A stretch of DNA of 64,000 nt from an uncultured Bacteroidales bacterium (GCA_937876865.1 CALEFF010000040.1:109784-173783); one strand, 5' to 3'. Positions 54,101 to 62,992 are shown, numbered from the stretch's first letter. A program made the numbers and translations. Notes: generated by a model not told the origin, from the letters alone.

Positions 54101-54564
54101 ATTTTTTTTGTTTTTTTCTTATCAATTGCTTTATGGAAAGATATAGGATATAATTCTTTTGTGCGTTGATCAATACTCGCTAAAAGTATTTGAGATTCAT
54201 TTGATAATGATAATTGTTTTAATTGTAAAAGATTTAATAATTTATCAGCAACTTCTGGAAAATGTTTACCAATAATTTTTGCAGCATCTTCATGCGAAAT
54301 TATTTTTCCTATGTTTAATAACTTTGTTAAAGGATAAATTACGTAACAACCTAATATAACAACCGCAAATATAACATATAAATAAAATATAATAGTTCTT
54401 ACTAACGTGCTATTATAATTAACAAACTCTATAAGTAGAAAAAAAAGAAAAAAAACAACTAAAAGAGTTACTGAATAAAATAACCCTTTTAGTAAAATGT
54501 TTCTATAATATTTTCGGATAAATCCGTTTAACTTCTTTAATAGTAAATCGTTATTCGTGAGCAT
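51181..54564 (-). CDS. DUF4175-type membrane protein with long coiled coil
   Basis: This 1127-residue protein has two N-terminal membrane segments (about 22-75), a third near 155-175, then beta-sandwich-like domains (about 190-490), a very long charged coiled coil (about 500-790) rich in Lys, Glu and Gln, a Ser/Asn/Gln-rich linker (about 890-950) and a charged C-terminal tail. This fits the Bacteroidota DUF4175 family of unknown function. It overlaps atpB by 14 bases at its start and is followed by the HATPase-like, ybeY and mnmG genes. Confidence 0.85.
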   Translation of the reverse strand: MLTNNDLLLKKLNGFIRKYYRNILLKGLFYSVTLLVVFFLFFLLIEFVNYNSTLVRTIIFYLYVIFAVVILGCYVIYPLTKLLNIGKIISHEDAAKIIGKHFPEVADKLLNLLQLKQLSLSNESQILLASIDQRTKELYPISFHKAIDKKKTKKIGLIALFILLLFLFVGFLFPNFLKDSTYRYINHTQYFEKPSPFEFILQNSTLEALQQEDYLVELKVKGSMLPDMVNIKIDGQEFSMKKNNKTAFSYNISQLQKNISLSFLANGYESREYVIKVKPKPILVNIKAKVIPPAYTKLQSTVITSLNDIYVPKGSSITWEGFVRDTKEVIFLQQKNNIIISPNEKGKFTYSHIVNNDMSFDVKTSNQFTTYSDTLSIYIKTIEDLYPQIAIVEHKDTIFPNRILFRGQIKDDYGFSMLTFCINHIRGNDTIRKTSAIEVNKNDNAQDFYYNYDLTNLSISRGDKLEYYFEVKDNDAINGGKITKSKIFSLNLPTEEELEAKKEENTQNIKESTKDALAKIKDLKDQINEISKQLINKQNLTWQDKEQIKDLLKKQEDIKKEIEEIKQSLEENNLLEEKLTTQEEEILKKQKELEELFDKVLNQRMKDILEEMKKLAEEQIDKNKLNETLNNIKLNNEDVAKELDRNIEMYKRLEMEKLSNELTEKLDKLSKDQKELSENLKSKNREENISKQEKLNDEFKQQQDKLDKLEKLSKEIEDQKPLDRDKQLELEINKNQEDALENLNDNKNKKAKGKMNSASEQMQQMSNSIKQQQQENQSNQLAEDIENVRQILENLVKISKYQEDLMNKIKTTKVSDPLYQEIIKRQYYLKEKMQPAADTLFAISKRQPQIGYMINQELNKIDDYIEKSLSTLLQYNQAHYSNYKNNSVLSWQQYAMSSMNNLALMLRESLENMKNQQQSNKSKSNSSQQCNNPSSSSQQQNKPSQQSLKDLQESLNKELERLKKELEQGQQGKKKIGDNAKLNESLAKAVAQQEMIRKMVQREAERIKTEKGKPSKNLNEIAKQMEQTEKDIVNKRITHNTINRQAKILTRLLEHEKAEKKQEKDNKRESKIGKDKINIEDKDFIDFKKIEEKETELFRQVQPIFSPFYKEKVNKYFYNIESKTQKR

Positions 54565-55615
54565 GTTCTTCCGTAGCCATACCTATGTAAATAGCAGACA
54601 AAAGTGTGAATACGTACGCTTGAATAAAGGCTACCAAAACTTCCAATGCAGTCATAAACAACGCAAAGAACAACGGTAGAATAGAAGTACCATATCCCAA
54701 AGCTGCACTTTGTTCACCAAATATGAATATGATACAAATAAAACTTAATATCATAACATGTCCAGCTGTTATATTAGCAAACAATCGTATTGTAAGAGAA
54801 AATGGTTTTGTAAACAGCCCCAAAATTTCTACAATTGGCATAATTGGTAACGGAAACTTCAACCACCAAGGCACACCCGGCATATTGATTATATGTTTCC
54901 AATAATCCTTGTTTCCACTAACATTTGTAATTACAAAAGTGAATACTGCCAAACATAACGTAACAGCTATATTTCCTGTTATATTAGCTCCACCTGGAAA
55001 AAATGGGAATAATCCTAATAAATTTGAGAAAAATATGAACAAAAATGCTGTTAACAAATAAGGAAGATATTTTTTGTATTTATGTTCTCCTATTGAAGGA
55101 AGAGCTATATCATCTTTTATAAAAGATATAAAATATTCCACAACCGTAAGTAAGCCTTTTGGAGCCTGACCTTCTCTTTTTTTCGCTATTTTGGCCCCTT
55201 TTAGTACTAAAAATACAATCAAACTAGTTACAATAAAAATTGCAAAAACATTTTTAGTAATAGAAAAATCCAGGGGTTTCTTACCTGTATACACTCCATT
55301 ACTATCAACACAAATTATTGATCCTTCTAACCCTTCACCATCTGCTTCTGTCGCTATTTTATATCCCTTATACGTAGAATGGCCGTGATGAAACTTACTT
55401 GACATAAAAATATCTATCTTGCCTTCATTTATTAAAATTATAGGCAAAGGTATTGAGACATCCAAGTCATTATAAGTAAATATGTGCCAATAATAAGAGT
55501 CCCCTAAGTGTTCCATTATCAACTTTCCTGCATCAAACTTTTCAGTTTGTTCACTAGCAAAAGTGCTTCCAAAAGAAGCAAATAATAAAGTTAAAAATAA
55601 AATTATTCGTTTCAT
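54551..55615 (-). CDS. atpB: ATP synthase F0 a subunit
   Basis: This subunit forms the proton half-channels. The 354-residue product has a signal peptide (about 1-20) and an extra N-terminal domain, as is usual in Bacteroidota. It then has five to six membrane helices. The essential Arg lies in SLTIRLFANITAGH, and the Gln/Glu-rich last helices (ALEVLVAFIQAYVFTLLSAIYI) are present. It is about 20 kb from atpE-F-H-A-G and heads the DUF4175-ybeY-mnmG operon. Confidence 0.96.
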   Translation of the reverse strand: MKRIILFLTLLFASFGSTFASEQTEKFDAGKLIMEHLGDSYYWHIFTYNDLDVSIPLPIILINEGKIDIFMSSKFHHGHSTYKGYKIATEADGEGLEGSIICVDSNGVYTGKKPLDFSITKNVFAIFIVTSLIVFLVLKGAKIAKKREGQAPKGLLTVVEYFISFIKDDIALPSIGEHKYKKYLPYLLTAFLFIFFSNLLGLFPFFPGGANITGNIAVTLCLAVFTFVITNVSGNKDYWKHIINMPGVPWWLKFPLPIMPIVEILGLFTKPFSLTIRLFANITAGHVMILSFICIIFIFGEQSAALGYGTSILPLFFALFMTALEVLVAFIQAYVFTLLSAIYIGMATEEHAHE

Positions 55616-55635
55616 TATTACTACAATTTGAAAGG

Positions 55636-55665
55636 CAAATTTAGCAAATAATTTTCGTTATGCAA
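55636..55665 (-). promoter_or_regulatory. Promoter of atpB
   Basis: The minus strand has TTG (55663-55665), 19 bases, then TAAATTTG (55636-55643), a perfect -7 box. It is 21 bases before the atpB start and divergent from the mrdA promoter. Confidence 0.65.
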
Positions 55666-55728
55666 TTTTTTGTAACATATTTTTAAAAAATAATGTGTAA
55701 AGGACTTTATTTTAAACTTTATTTTCTG

Positions 55729-55736
55729 TAATTTTG
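55729..55736 (+). promoter_or_regulatory. -7 promoter box of mrdA
   Basis: TAATTTTG followed by C is a perfect -7 box. The first possible TTG start of the reading frame lies inside it, which rules that start out and favours the GTG at 55764. Confidence 0.65.
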
Positions 55737-55763
55737 CAAACAGCTTTTAGAGAAAGATTTTTT

Positions 55764-57617
55764 GTGAAAGACAATTTTTCATCAAGACGTATTACAATTA
55801 CTGCAATTTTTATTGTAGTGGGGCTAATTTATATAATTAGATTAGCTCATCTTCAAATAATAGATGATTCATACACACGTCTTGCAAATAGAAATGCGCT
55901 AAGACATATAACACAATATCCTTCCAGAGGACTTATTTACGATAGAAATGGTAGATTATTAGTTTACAACGAGGCTGTTTATGATTTAATGGTCATACCT
56001 CGCCAAGTTAAAGACATTGATACTACGGAATTTTGCTCGCTTTTAAAGATTTCAAAAGACGAGTTTATAAAAAAAATGGAGAAAGCAAAAAAATATTCTT
56101 CATATTCTCCTTCTACTTTTGAAAAACAAATATCCAAAGCAGATTTTGCACCTCTTCAAGAAAAATTATATAAGTTTAAAGGATTTTATGCACAAAGCAG
56201 AACACTTAGATTCTATCCAGATTCAGTTGCATGTCATATTTTAGGATACATCGGGGAAGTAAACGAAAAAACAATTGAAGAAAATCCTTATTACAAAAAA
56301 GGAGATTACATAGGAATGAGTGGATTGGAAAAATCCTATGAAGAAATCCTTAGGGGAGAAAAAGGAAGTAAAATAACATTAGTTGATGTTCACAATAGGG
56401 AGAAGGGCTCTTTTCAAAATGGAATGTACGATACTTTGGCTATAGCAGGACAAAATCTTTATAGTACAATAGATATAGAACTTCAAAAGTACGCTGAAAA
56501 AATTATGGCAAACAAACGAGGATGTATTGTCGCAATTGAACCAAGTACTGGGGAAATTCTATGCTTTGTCTCTGCTCCTTATTATAATCCAAACTTGCTT
56601 GTCGGTCGTGTAAGAGGTAAAAACTATAAAACATTATCAGAAGATATTTCAAAACCATTATTTAATAGAGTTTTAATGGCAGAGTATCCTCCTGGAAGTA
56701 TATTTAAAATTGCACAATCTTTGATTGCATTAGACATGGGTGTAATTACGCCTAATACTGGCTTTGGTTGTGATAAAGGTTTAGTTGGTTGTCACAATCA
56801 CCCTTCTGCAAGCAGTGTTAGAGATGCAATAAAAATGTCTTGCAACCCTTATTTTTATAGAGTATTTCAAAGAATTGTTCAACAAACCAATCCAAAAACC
56901 GGAAAAATCGATAGTAAATATGGGTTAACTATATGGAATCAAGCAGCAAAACGAATGGGGTTTGGGACAAGATTAGACATAGATTTACCAAATGCAAGAA
57001 AAGGATATATACCTGACACAACTTTTTACAACAAATGGTATCCAAGTGGTTGGAACTTTTATACTATTTATTCCAATTCAATAGGACAAGGCGAAGTTGG
57101 TGTTATTCCTTTACAGATGGCAAACTTTGCGGCTTTGGTTGCAAATAGAGGTTGGTTTATTTCTCCACATATTGTTAGAAACTTTGGAGATGAAACTCAA
57201 AAAACAAAATATGTAAAATATTCAGAGAAACATTATAGTATGATTGCTCCTGAATATTGGGATATTGCAGTAGAAGGAATGTATGGAGTAGTGCATGAGG
57301 CTGGCGGAACTGCAAGAAGGGCAAGAATAGATGACATTGCCGTTTGCGGAAAAACAGGAACAGCTGAAAATATAGGAGATGACCATTCTGTATTTATTTG
57401 TTTTGCACCCAAAAACAACCCTCAGATTGCTGTTGCTGTGTATATAGAAAATGCACAAGGAGGAGGAGGGACTTGGGCAGCACCTATCGCAAGTCTTATT
57501 GTAGAAAAACATATTAGAGGAAAGGTTGAACGAGAAGAAATGGAGAAATATTATATAGAGAAAAACCCTTGTCAATCATTACCTTTAAAACGTAAAATTA
57601 AAACAAAGAAAAAATAA
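55764..57617 (+). CDS. mrdA: Penicillin-binding protein 2 (elongation transpeptidase)
   Basis: PBP2 cross-links peptidoglycan during cell elongation together with RodA. The start is GTG at 55764, giving 617 residues beginning MKDNFSSRR. One membrane helix (about 10-30), a pedestal domain with ...SRGLIYDRNGR, and the transpeptidase domain follow. Active-site motifs are SIFK (Ser about 312), SCN (about 359) and KTGTAE near the C-terminus, all intact. rodA follows 25 bases downstream; mreB/C/D are not in the window. Confidence 0.95.
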   Translation: MKDNFSSRRITITAIFIVVGLIYIIRLAHLQIIDDSYTRLANRNALRHITQYPSRGLIYDRNGRLLVYNEAVYDLMVIPRQVKDIDTTEFCSLLKISKDEFIKKMEKAKKYSSYSPSTFEKQISKADFAPLQEKLYKFKGFYAQSRTLRFYPDSVACHILGYIGEVNEKTIEENPYYKKGDYIGMSGLEKSYEEILRGEKGSKITLVDVHNREKGSFQNGMYDTLAIAGQNLYSTIDIELQKYAEKIMANKRGCIVAIEPSTGEILCFVSAPYYNPNLLVGRVRGKNYKTLSEDISKPLFNRVLMAEYPPGSIFKIAQSLIALDMGVITPNTGFGCDKGLVGCHNHPSASSVRDAIKMSCNPYFYRVFQRIVQQTNPKTGKIDSKYGLTIWNQAAKRMGFGTRLDIDLPNARKGYIPDTTFYNKWYPSGWNFYTIYSNSIGQGEVGVIPLQMANFAALVANRGWFISPHIVRNFGDETQKTKYVKYSEKHYSMIAPEYWDIAVEGMYGVVHEAGGTARRARIDDIAVCGKTGTAENIGDDHSVFICFAPKNNPQIAVAVYIENAQGGGGTWAAPIASLIVEKHIRGKVEREEMEKYYIEKNPCQSLPLKRKIKTKKK

Positions 57618-57642
57618 TTTTTTCCTTTGAATTAGAAAAATA

Positions 57643-58911
57643 ATGGATAGAAAAAATAAAAGTTTACTTAGAAATATTGATTGGAGTGTTATAATCATTT
57701 ATTTAATACTCGTATTCTTTGGTTGGATAAACATATATGCTGCCGTTTATGAGGGAGACAATAGTAGTATTCTTGATTTTTCTTGTCGATATGGAAAGCA
57801 ACTAATTTGGATTGGTGCATCTCTTTTAATCGCATTTTTCGTTTTAATATTAGATCCAAAGTTTTTCTCACAAACATCATATATAATATATGGCATTTTC
57901 GTACTTATGCTTATTTCTGTCTTAATCATAGGCTCAGAAACAAAAGGGGCAAAATCATGGTTTGGTATAGGAGATTTTGGAATTCAGCCATCAGAGTTTG
58001 CAAAGGGAGCAACAGCATTAGCTTTAGCAAAAACCCTTTCTTCCGTTACTGCTGATTTTAAAAAATGGAAAACAAGAATCTCCGCAATTACCATAATAAT
58101 GATTCCGATGTTGCTTATTTTATTACAAAACGATACTGGTTCTGCATTGGTCTTTTGTTCATTCGTATTTGTTTTATTCAGAGAAGGTATGTCTTCCTAT
58201 ATCCTAATAATAGGAGCTACATGTATCCTATTATTCGTATTAGCCCTTCTTGTAAATCAATACATTCTAATTGCCATATATCTTATTATTATTGCAGGGG
58301 CATATATTATTTTAAGAAAACGCATAAGAAAACTAAATATTTGGATATTTGTGTGTACCTTTATAGGGGCTTCTCTATTTACCTTAGCCGTTGATTTTGT
58401 TTTTGAAAATGTTTTAGAACCACACCAAAAAGACAGAATAGAAGTTTTACTTGGGAAAAAAGAGGATTTCAGAGGAGTAGGCTATAATGTCAATCAAAGC
58501 AAAATTGCAATCGGGTCAGGAGGAGTTTTAGGCAAAGGATTCCTAAATGGCACACAAACAAAATTCAATTTTGTTCCCGAACAAGATACCGATTTCATAT
58601 TTTGCACCATTGGGGAAGAATGGGGATTTATTGGTTCCTCTCTAACGATTATATTATTCATAGTTTTATGTACAAAACTCATAAAAATGGCAGAAAGGCA
58701 GCGTTCAAAATTTGCTAGAATCTACGGATATTCAGTTGCAAGCATAATATTCTTTCACTTTTTCATAAATATAGGAATGACAATAGGACTCTTACCCGTA
58801 ATAGGCATTCCTTTACCTTTCATAAGCTATGGAGGTTCTTCTTTATGGGCCTTTACATTCCTTTTATTCATATTCATAAAACAAGATGCATTACGTCAAG
58901 AATTGATTTAG
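57643..58911 (+). CDS. rodA: Rod shape-determining protein RodA
   Basis: RodA is the SEDS-family glycosyltransferase that polymerises peptidoglycan with PBP2. The 422-residue protein has about ten membrane helices. Conserved segments include GIGDFGIQPSEFAKGA, QNDTGSALVF, GKGFLNGTQTKFNFVPEQDTDFIFC and GLLPVIGIPLPFISYGGSS. It is paired with mrdA, the standard arrangement. Confidence 0.96.
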   Translation: MDRKNKSLLRNIDWSVIIIYLILVFFGWINIYAAVYEGDNSSILDFSCRYGKQLIWIGASLLIAFFVLILDPKFFSQTSYIIYGIFVLMLISVLIIGSETKGAKSWFGIGDFGIQPSEFAKGATALALAKTLSSVTADFKKWKTRISAITIIMIPMLLILLQNDTGSALVFCSFVFVLFREGMSSYILIIGATCILLFVLALLVNQYILIAIYLIIIAGAYIILRKRIRKLNIWIFVCTFIGASLFTLAVDFVFENVLEPHQKDRIEVLLGKKEDFRGVGYNVNQSKIAIGSGGVLGKGFLNGTQTKFNFVPEQDTDFIFCTIGEEWGFIGSSLTIILFIVLCTKLIKMAERQRSKFARIYGYSVASIIFFHFFINIGMTIGLLPVIGIPLPFISYGGSSLWAFTFLLFIFIKQDALRQELI

Positions 58912-58956
58912 CATAAAATAATCATAACAAATTAGCAATATTTCAGCAAATATTTG

Positions 58957-58964
58957 TAATTTTG
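58957..58964 (+). promoter_or_regulatory. -7 promoter box of the envC-like gene
   Basis: TAATTTTG is a perfect -7 box only 10 bases before the ATG at 58975, so the leader would be very short. It probably drives envC-like and dsbD-like genes together. Confidence 0.6.
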
Positions 58965-58974
58965 ACGCTCAAAT

Positions 58975-60300
58975 ATGAAGCAATTAAATTATAATTCCAA
59001 GACAAACAACAACAAAGCAAAGAAATATATTATCATACTAATACTAAGTATGATAGCATTCCCTTTTAATCTCTATTCACAAGACAGAAACAAATTAGAA
59101 AAAGAAAAAATCAAGTTAGAAAAAGAGATTGCTTCTATGAATAAAATACTCAACGAAACGAAAAAGACAAAGAAAATGTCCACTTCAGAGTTGAGAGTAT
59201 TGGAAAAAAAGATAGCTCAAAGAAAAAAATTGATAAAAAACATAAACTCACAAATGGGAATGCTTAATAATGAAATCAAAAGCACCCAACAATCAATTGG
59301 AGAATTATGTAAAGAAATAACTATTCTAAGAGAAAGTTATGCGCAAATGTTGCGTTATGCACAAAAAAACAAAACAAATACAGACAAATTATTATTCATC
59401 TTTTCTTCAAAAGACTATAAAGAAGCTTATCAAAGATACATCTTTTTCCGCCAATTTGGAGATTTACAAAAAGAAAAGCTTGCACAAATACAATCAAAAA
59501 CTAACGAATTATCAAAACGCACTAACGAACTAGAGCTTAAACGCACTAACCAAGAAAAATTACTACAACAAGAATTAAAAAACTCAAAAGAACTAAACAA
59601 AGAAAAATCAGAAAAACAGAAAACTGTTAATCAATTACAGAAAAAAGAAAAACAAATTGCTAAAAATTTAAAAGACAAACAAAAGCAAGTTAAGAAACTA
59701 CAACAACAAATAGATAATGCTATAGCAGCAGAAGTTAAAAAGCAAAAAGAATTAGCTGCAAAAAAGAAAAAACAAATGGCTACTAACACAACAACAAACA
59801 AAAAAGAAGCAGAAGCCAACAAAGCAGCAATAGAAACAGCAAAAAAGAAGAATTACACAATAGCAACAACCCCAGAAGAAGTTGCGTTATCTAGCAGTTT
59901 TGAAGCCAACAAAGGAAAACTTCCTTGGCCTACTTCACAAGGAGTAATAGTATCTCAATATGGAGTACATAAACACCCAGAAGTAAAAGGAGCAGTAATA
60001 GAGAATAAAGGTATTGATATAAGAACTACAAAAGGCTCAACAGTTAGATCAATATTCAAAGGAGAAGTATCAAGAATTGCAAAAGGCCCAACAGGATTAT
60101 TAGTTGTAATTATACGACACGGCGAATACATGAGCGTTTACGCAAACCTAAAAAGCGTGAGTGTTAAAAACGGACAAAAAGTAGATACAAAACAATCAAT
60201 CGGAACAGTAAGTACAAACGAAGATGGTGTAAGTGAATATAAATTTCAAATCTTTAAAGGAACACATCACTTGAATCCATCAATTTGGTTAAGCAAATAA
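58975..60300 (+). CDS. EnvC-like murein hydrolase activator with degenerate LytM domain
   Basis: This 441-residue protein has a signal peptide (about 17-36), a long two-part coiled coil (about 40-280, rich in Lys, Glu and Gln), an Ala/Lys/Asn-rich linker and a C-terminal LytM (M23) domain (about 318-441). The zinc ligands of active M23 peptidases are lost: the HxxxD site reads NKGID, and the HxH site reads EYK. It is therefore expected to activate amidases during division, as EnvC does in E. coli. It is 13 bases upstream of the dsbD-like gene. Confidence 0.9.
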   Translation: MKQLNYNSKTNNNKAKKYIIILILSMIAFPFNLYSQDRNKLEKEKIKLEKEIASMNKILNETKKTKKMSTSELRVLEKKIAQRKKLIKNINSQMGMLNNEIKSTQQSIGELCKEITILRESYAQMLRYAQKNKTNTDKLLFIFSSKDYKEAYQRYIFFRQFGDLQKEKLAQIQSKTNELSKRTNELELKRTNQEKLLQQELKNSKELNKEKSEKQKTVNQLQKKEKQIAKNLKDKQKQVKKLQQQIDNAIAAEVKKQKELAAKKKKQMATNTTTNKKEAEANKAAIETAKKKNYTIATTPEEVALSSSFEANKGKLPWPTSQGVIVSQYGVHKHPEVKGAVIENKGIDIRTTKGSTVRSIFKGEVSRIAKGPTGLLVVIIRHGEYMSVYANLKSVSVKNGQKVDTKQSIGTVSTNEDGVSEYKFQIFKGTHHLNPSIWLSK

Positions 60301-60313
60301 AATAAATTAAATA

Positions 60314-62377
60314 ATGATGAGAAAAAGATTAGTATTAAGTTTATTCGCATTAGTATTAGCATTTTCTAATATTTTTGCACAACAACCTGCAAAATGGGAT
60401 TTCAAAACAAAAAAAATAAATGATTCCATTTCTGAATTAGTAATGCAATGCTCATTAAGTGGAGATTGGCATATTTACTCTCAACACACAAAAGGAACAG
60501 AAAATCCAATAAAGTTTACTTTTGAAGAAAACGGAAAATATCAAGTAATAGGAAAAGTAAAAGAATCGCCAAGACCAATTGCAGAATATGATCCATTTGC
60601 AAAAGACACAACAAGATACTTTAAAAACAAAGTAACTTTCACACAAAGAATTAAAATAAAAAGCACAGAAGACTTTTCAATAAAAGGAAATGTAGAATTT
60701 CAACTTTGTGAAAAAGGAAGTTGCATTCCACCCGATGATGTAGATTTTTCTTTCAATGTAAAAGGAAATCCAGCAGCAAATCAAACAACAATAAACAATA
60801 CAGAAGAAATAGCAGAAGCCACTGCAACAGAAACTCAAACCATATCGGAAGTTGAAAACAAAGAAGCAACAAAAGAAGTTGCAACAATAGAGCAAACAAA
60901 CACAGAAAATGCAGTAGCAAAAGAAGACAAATCAATGTGGACTGCATTCTTCGTTTCATTTACCGCAGGTTTATTAGCCCTAATTACACCTTGCGTCTTC
61001 CCGATGATACCTATGACAATTTCATTCTTTATGAAAGGCAACACATCTAAACGTAAAGGAAGACAACAAGCCTTTTTCTTTGGAGGAAGTATCATCTTTA
61101 TGTTTACAGTATTAGGATTGATTCTATCTTGGGCGCTTGGACCAAACGCAATGTACATAATTTCTACACATTGGGTGCCAAATCTAATCTTCTTTGTAAT
61201 ATTTATGATATTCGCATTCTCATTCTTTGGTTTATTTGAATTAACAATGCCGTCAAAACTAATAAACAAATCAGACGAACAAGCAGACAAAGGCGGATAC
61301 TTAGGAACATTCTTCATAGCACTAACAACCGTTTTAGTATCATTCTCTTGTACTGGACCAATCTTAGGAGCTGCTTTAATAGAAATGGCATCAGGTTCAA
61401 GCAATAGCTATGTATTTTTAATATCTATGATAGGATTTGCATTAGGATTTGCATTACCTTTCACAATACTTGCAATGTTCCCTTCAATGCTAAAAAACAT
61501 GAAATCAGGAGCGTGGTTAAACACAGTAAAAATAGTATTCGGATTCATAGAAATAGCATTAGGATTGAAATTTCTTTCAATGGCAGACCTATCAGCAGGT
61601 TGGGGAATATTAGACAGAGAAACTTACCTTGCATTATGGATAGTTACCTTTGCAATGTTAGGCTTCTACCTACTTGGAAAATTAAAATTCAAAGGCGATG
61701 CACCAGTTGAAAAAATAGGAGTACCACGTTTATTCCTTTCATTGATAGTATTCTCATTCGTAGTCTATATGATACCAGGTTTATGGGGAGCACCATTGAA
61801 GGCAATTTCAGGATACATACCACCACAAACAACACAAGACTTTGACTTAATAAGAATAAATGCAGAAAATGCGTCTACCGCAGCGACTAATACCTCATCA
61901 TTACCAGCAGATAGAAAATATGCAAAAGATCTTCACCTACCAACAGGATTTGAAGGCTTCTTTGACCTTGAAGAAGCAAAAGCATACGCAAAACAAGTAG
62001 GCAAACCAATATTCATAGACTTTACAGGAAAAACTTGTGCCAATTGTAGAGAAATGGAAAACTATGTTTGGGTAGATCCACAAGTAAAAAAACGTCTAAC
62101 AGAAGAATACGTTATGGTAGCACTTTACGCAGATGTTAATACAATTGAATTACCAGAAAGCGAATGGGTAAAAACAAAAGACGGAAAAACAATAAAAACA
62201 CTTGGAAAGAAAAACCATAACTATCAAATAGAACAATTCAACGCAAACGCACAACCATTATACGTTTTAATGGACGCAGATGGCAATTTGCTTACAAAAG
62301 AACCAAAATCATACGATAGAGACATCAACAACTTTATTAAGTTTCTTGATGAAGGTTTAGCAAACTTCAAAAAATAA
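60314..62377 (+). CDS. DsbD-type thiol:disulfide interchange protein
   Basis: It moves reducing power from the cytoplasm to the periplasm. The 687-residue protein has a signal peptide (about 1-22), an N-terminal DsbD-alpha-like domain with Cys in LCEKGSCIPPD, a Glu/Thr/Ala-rich linker, about eight membrane helices (about 210-510, with PCVFPMIP and CTGP Cys motifs) and a C-terminal thioredoxin domain (about 540-687) with the active site TCANC. All three thiol modules are present. A strong terminator follows. Confidence 0.93.
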   Translation: MMRKRLVLSLFALVLAFSNIFAQQPAKWDFKTKKINDSISELVMQCSLSGDWHIYSQHTKGTENPIKFTFEENGKYQVIGKVKESPRPIAEYDPFAKDTTRYFKNKVTFTQRIKIKSTEDFSIKGNVEFQLCEKGSCIPPDDVDFSFNVKGNPAANQTTINNTEEIAEATATETQTISEVENKEATKEVATIEQTNTENAVAKEDKSMWTAFFVSFTAGLLALITPCVFPMIPMTISFFMKGNTSKRKGRQQAFFFGGSIIFMFTVLGLILSWALGPNAMYIISTHWVPNLIFFVIFMIFAFSFFGLFELTMPSKLINKSDEQADKGGYLGTFFIALTTVLVSFSCTGPILGAALIEMASGSSNSYVFLISMIGFALGFALPFTILAMFPSMLKNMKSGAWLNTVKIVFGFIEIALGLKFLSMADLSAGWGILDRETYLALWIVTFAMLGFYLLGKLKFKGDAPVEKIGVPRLFLSLIVFSFVVYMIPGLWGAPLKAISGYIPPQTTQDFDLIRINAENASTAATNTSSLPADRKYAKDLHLPTGFEGFFDLEEAKAYAKQVGKPIFIDFTGKTCANCREMENYVWVDPQVKKRLTEEYVMVALYADVNTIELPESEWVKTKDGKTIKTLGKKNHNYQIEQFNANAQPLYVLMDADGNLLTKEPKSYDRDINNFIKFLDEGLANFKK

Positions 62378-62397
62378 GAACAAGGAATAATTAACAC

Positions 62398-62432
62398 AAG
62401 AAGGGAAGCATTACTTCCCTTCTTATTTTTTT
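62398..62432 (+). terminator. Rho-independent terminator after the dsbD-like gene
   Basis: Perfect 11-base arms (62398-62408 and 62414-62424) with a 5-base CATTA loop are followed by a T-run (62426-62432). It ends just before the next start at 62441. Confidence 0.88.
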
Positions 62433-62440
62433 GTAAAAAT

Positions 62441-62992
62441 ATGTTTGACTTCGTAAGCATAGATTTTGAAACAGCAGACAAATACATACCCTGCTCACTT
62501 GGACTAACAGTAGTAGAAAACTCTCAAATAGTTTGTACAAAAAATTGGTTGATAAAACCAATATGCTTTCCCTATTTTCATTTTTATGCACAACGAATAC
62601 ACGGCATACACAAAGAAGATGTAAAAGATAAACCAGAATTTAACGCTTTGTGGCAAGAAATCGAACCATATCTTTACGACAAAATCCTCATAGCACACAA
62701 CGCCTCTTTTGACATAAACGTACTTAGAAAAACTCTTCTTCACTACGGCATACCAAAACCAAAAGCAAGATACCTTTGCACCTATCAACTATCACGCATA
62801 GTATGGAAAGAATCTACAAAATTCTCATTAGACCACCTTTGCAACCAAGAAAACATAACACTAAATCACCACAAAGCCGAATCAGACGCAGAAGCCTGTG
62901 CAAGACTCTTTCTAAGAGAAGCCGAAATCTTAGAAACAAATAATTTCTACGAATTAAAACAAAAAACAAAACTTAGACTAACAAGAGTATAA
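62441..62992 (+). CDS. DEDDh 3'-5' exonuclease (DNA polymerase III epsilon-like)
   Basis: This 183-residue protein has the DEDDh exonuclease motifs: DFET (Asp8, Glu10), IAHNASFDINVL, and HHKAESDA near residue 145 carrying the catalytic His and Asp. It resembles stand-alone exonucleases related to the polymerase epsilon subunit, not the main epsilon. There is no BRCT or GIY-YIG domain. It begins just after a terminator, so it needs a promoter of its own; none is obvious. Confidence 0.87.
   Translation: MFDFVSIDFETADKYIPCSLGLTVVENSQIVCTKNWLIKPICFPYFHFYAQRIHGIHKEDVKDKPEFNALWQEIEPYLYDKILIAHNASFDINVLRKTLLHYGIPKPKARYLCTYQLSRIVWKESTKFSLDHLCNQENITLNHHKAESDAEACARLFLREAEILETNNFYELKQKTKLRLTRV

Noticed and set aside
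57604..57629. Imperfect inverted repeat at the mrdA stop codon
   Set aside because: The arms meet with almost no loop and include a bulge; it has no useful T-run and rodA must be read through, so a terminator is unlikely. It may be a single A-tract unit of the repeat family.
60835..61404. Minus-strand open frame of 189 codons inside the dsbD-like gene
   Set aside because: It is the complement of membrane-helix codons; the dsbD-like protein has complete thiol motifs and this frame resembles nothing.
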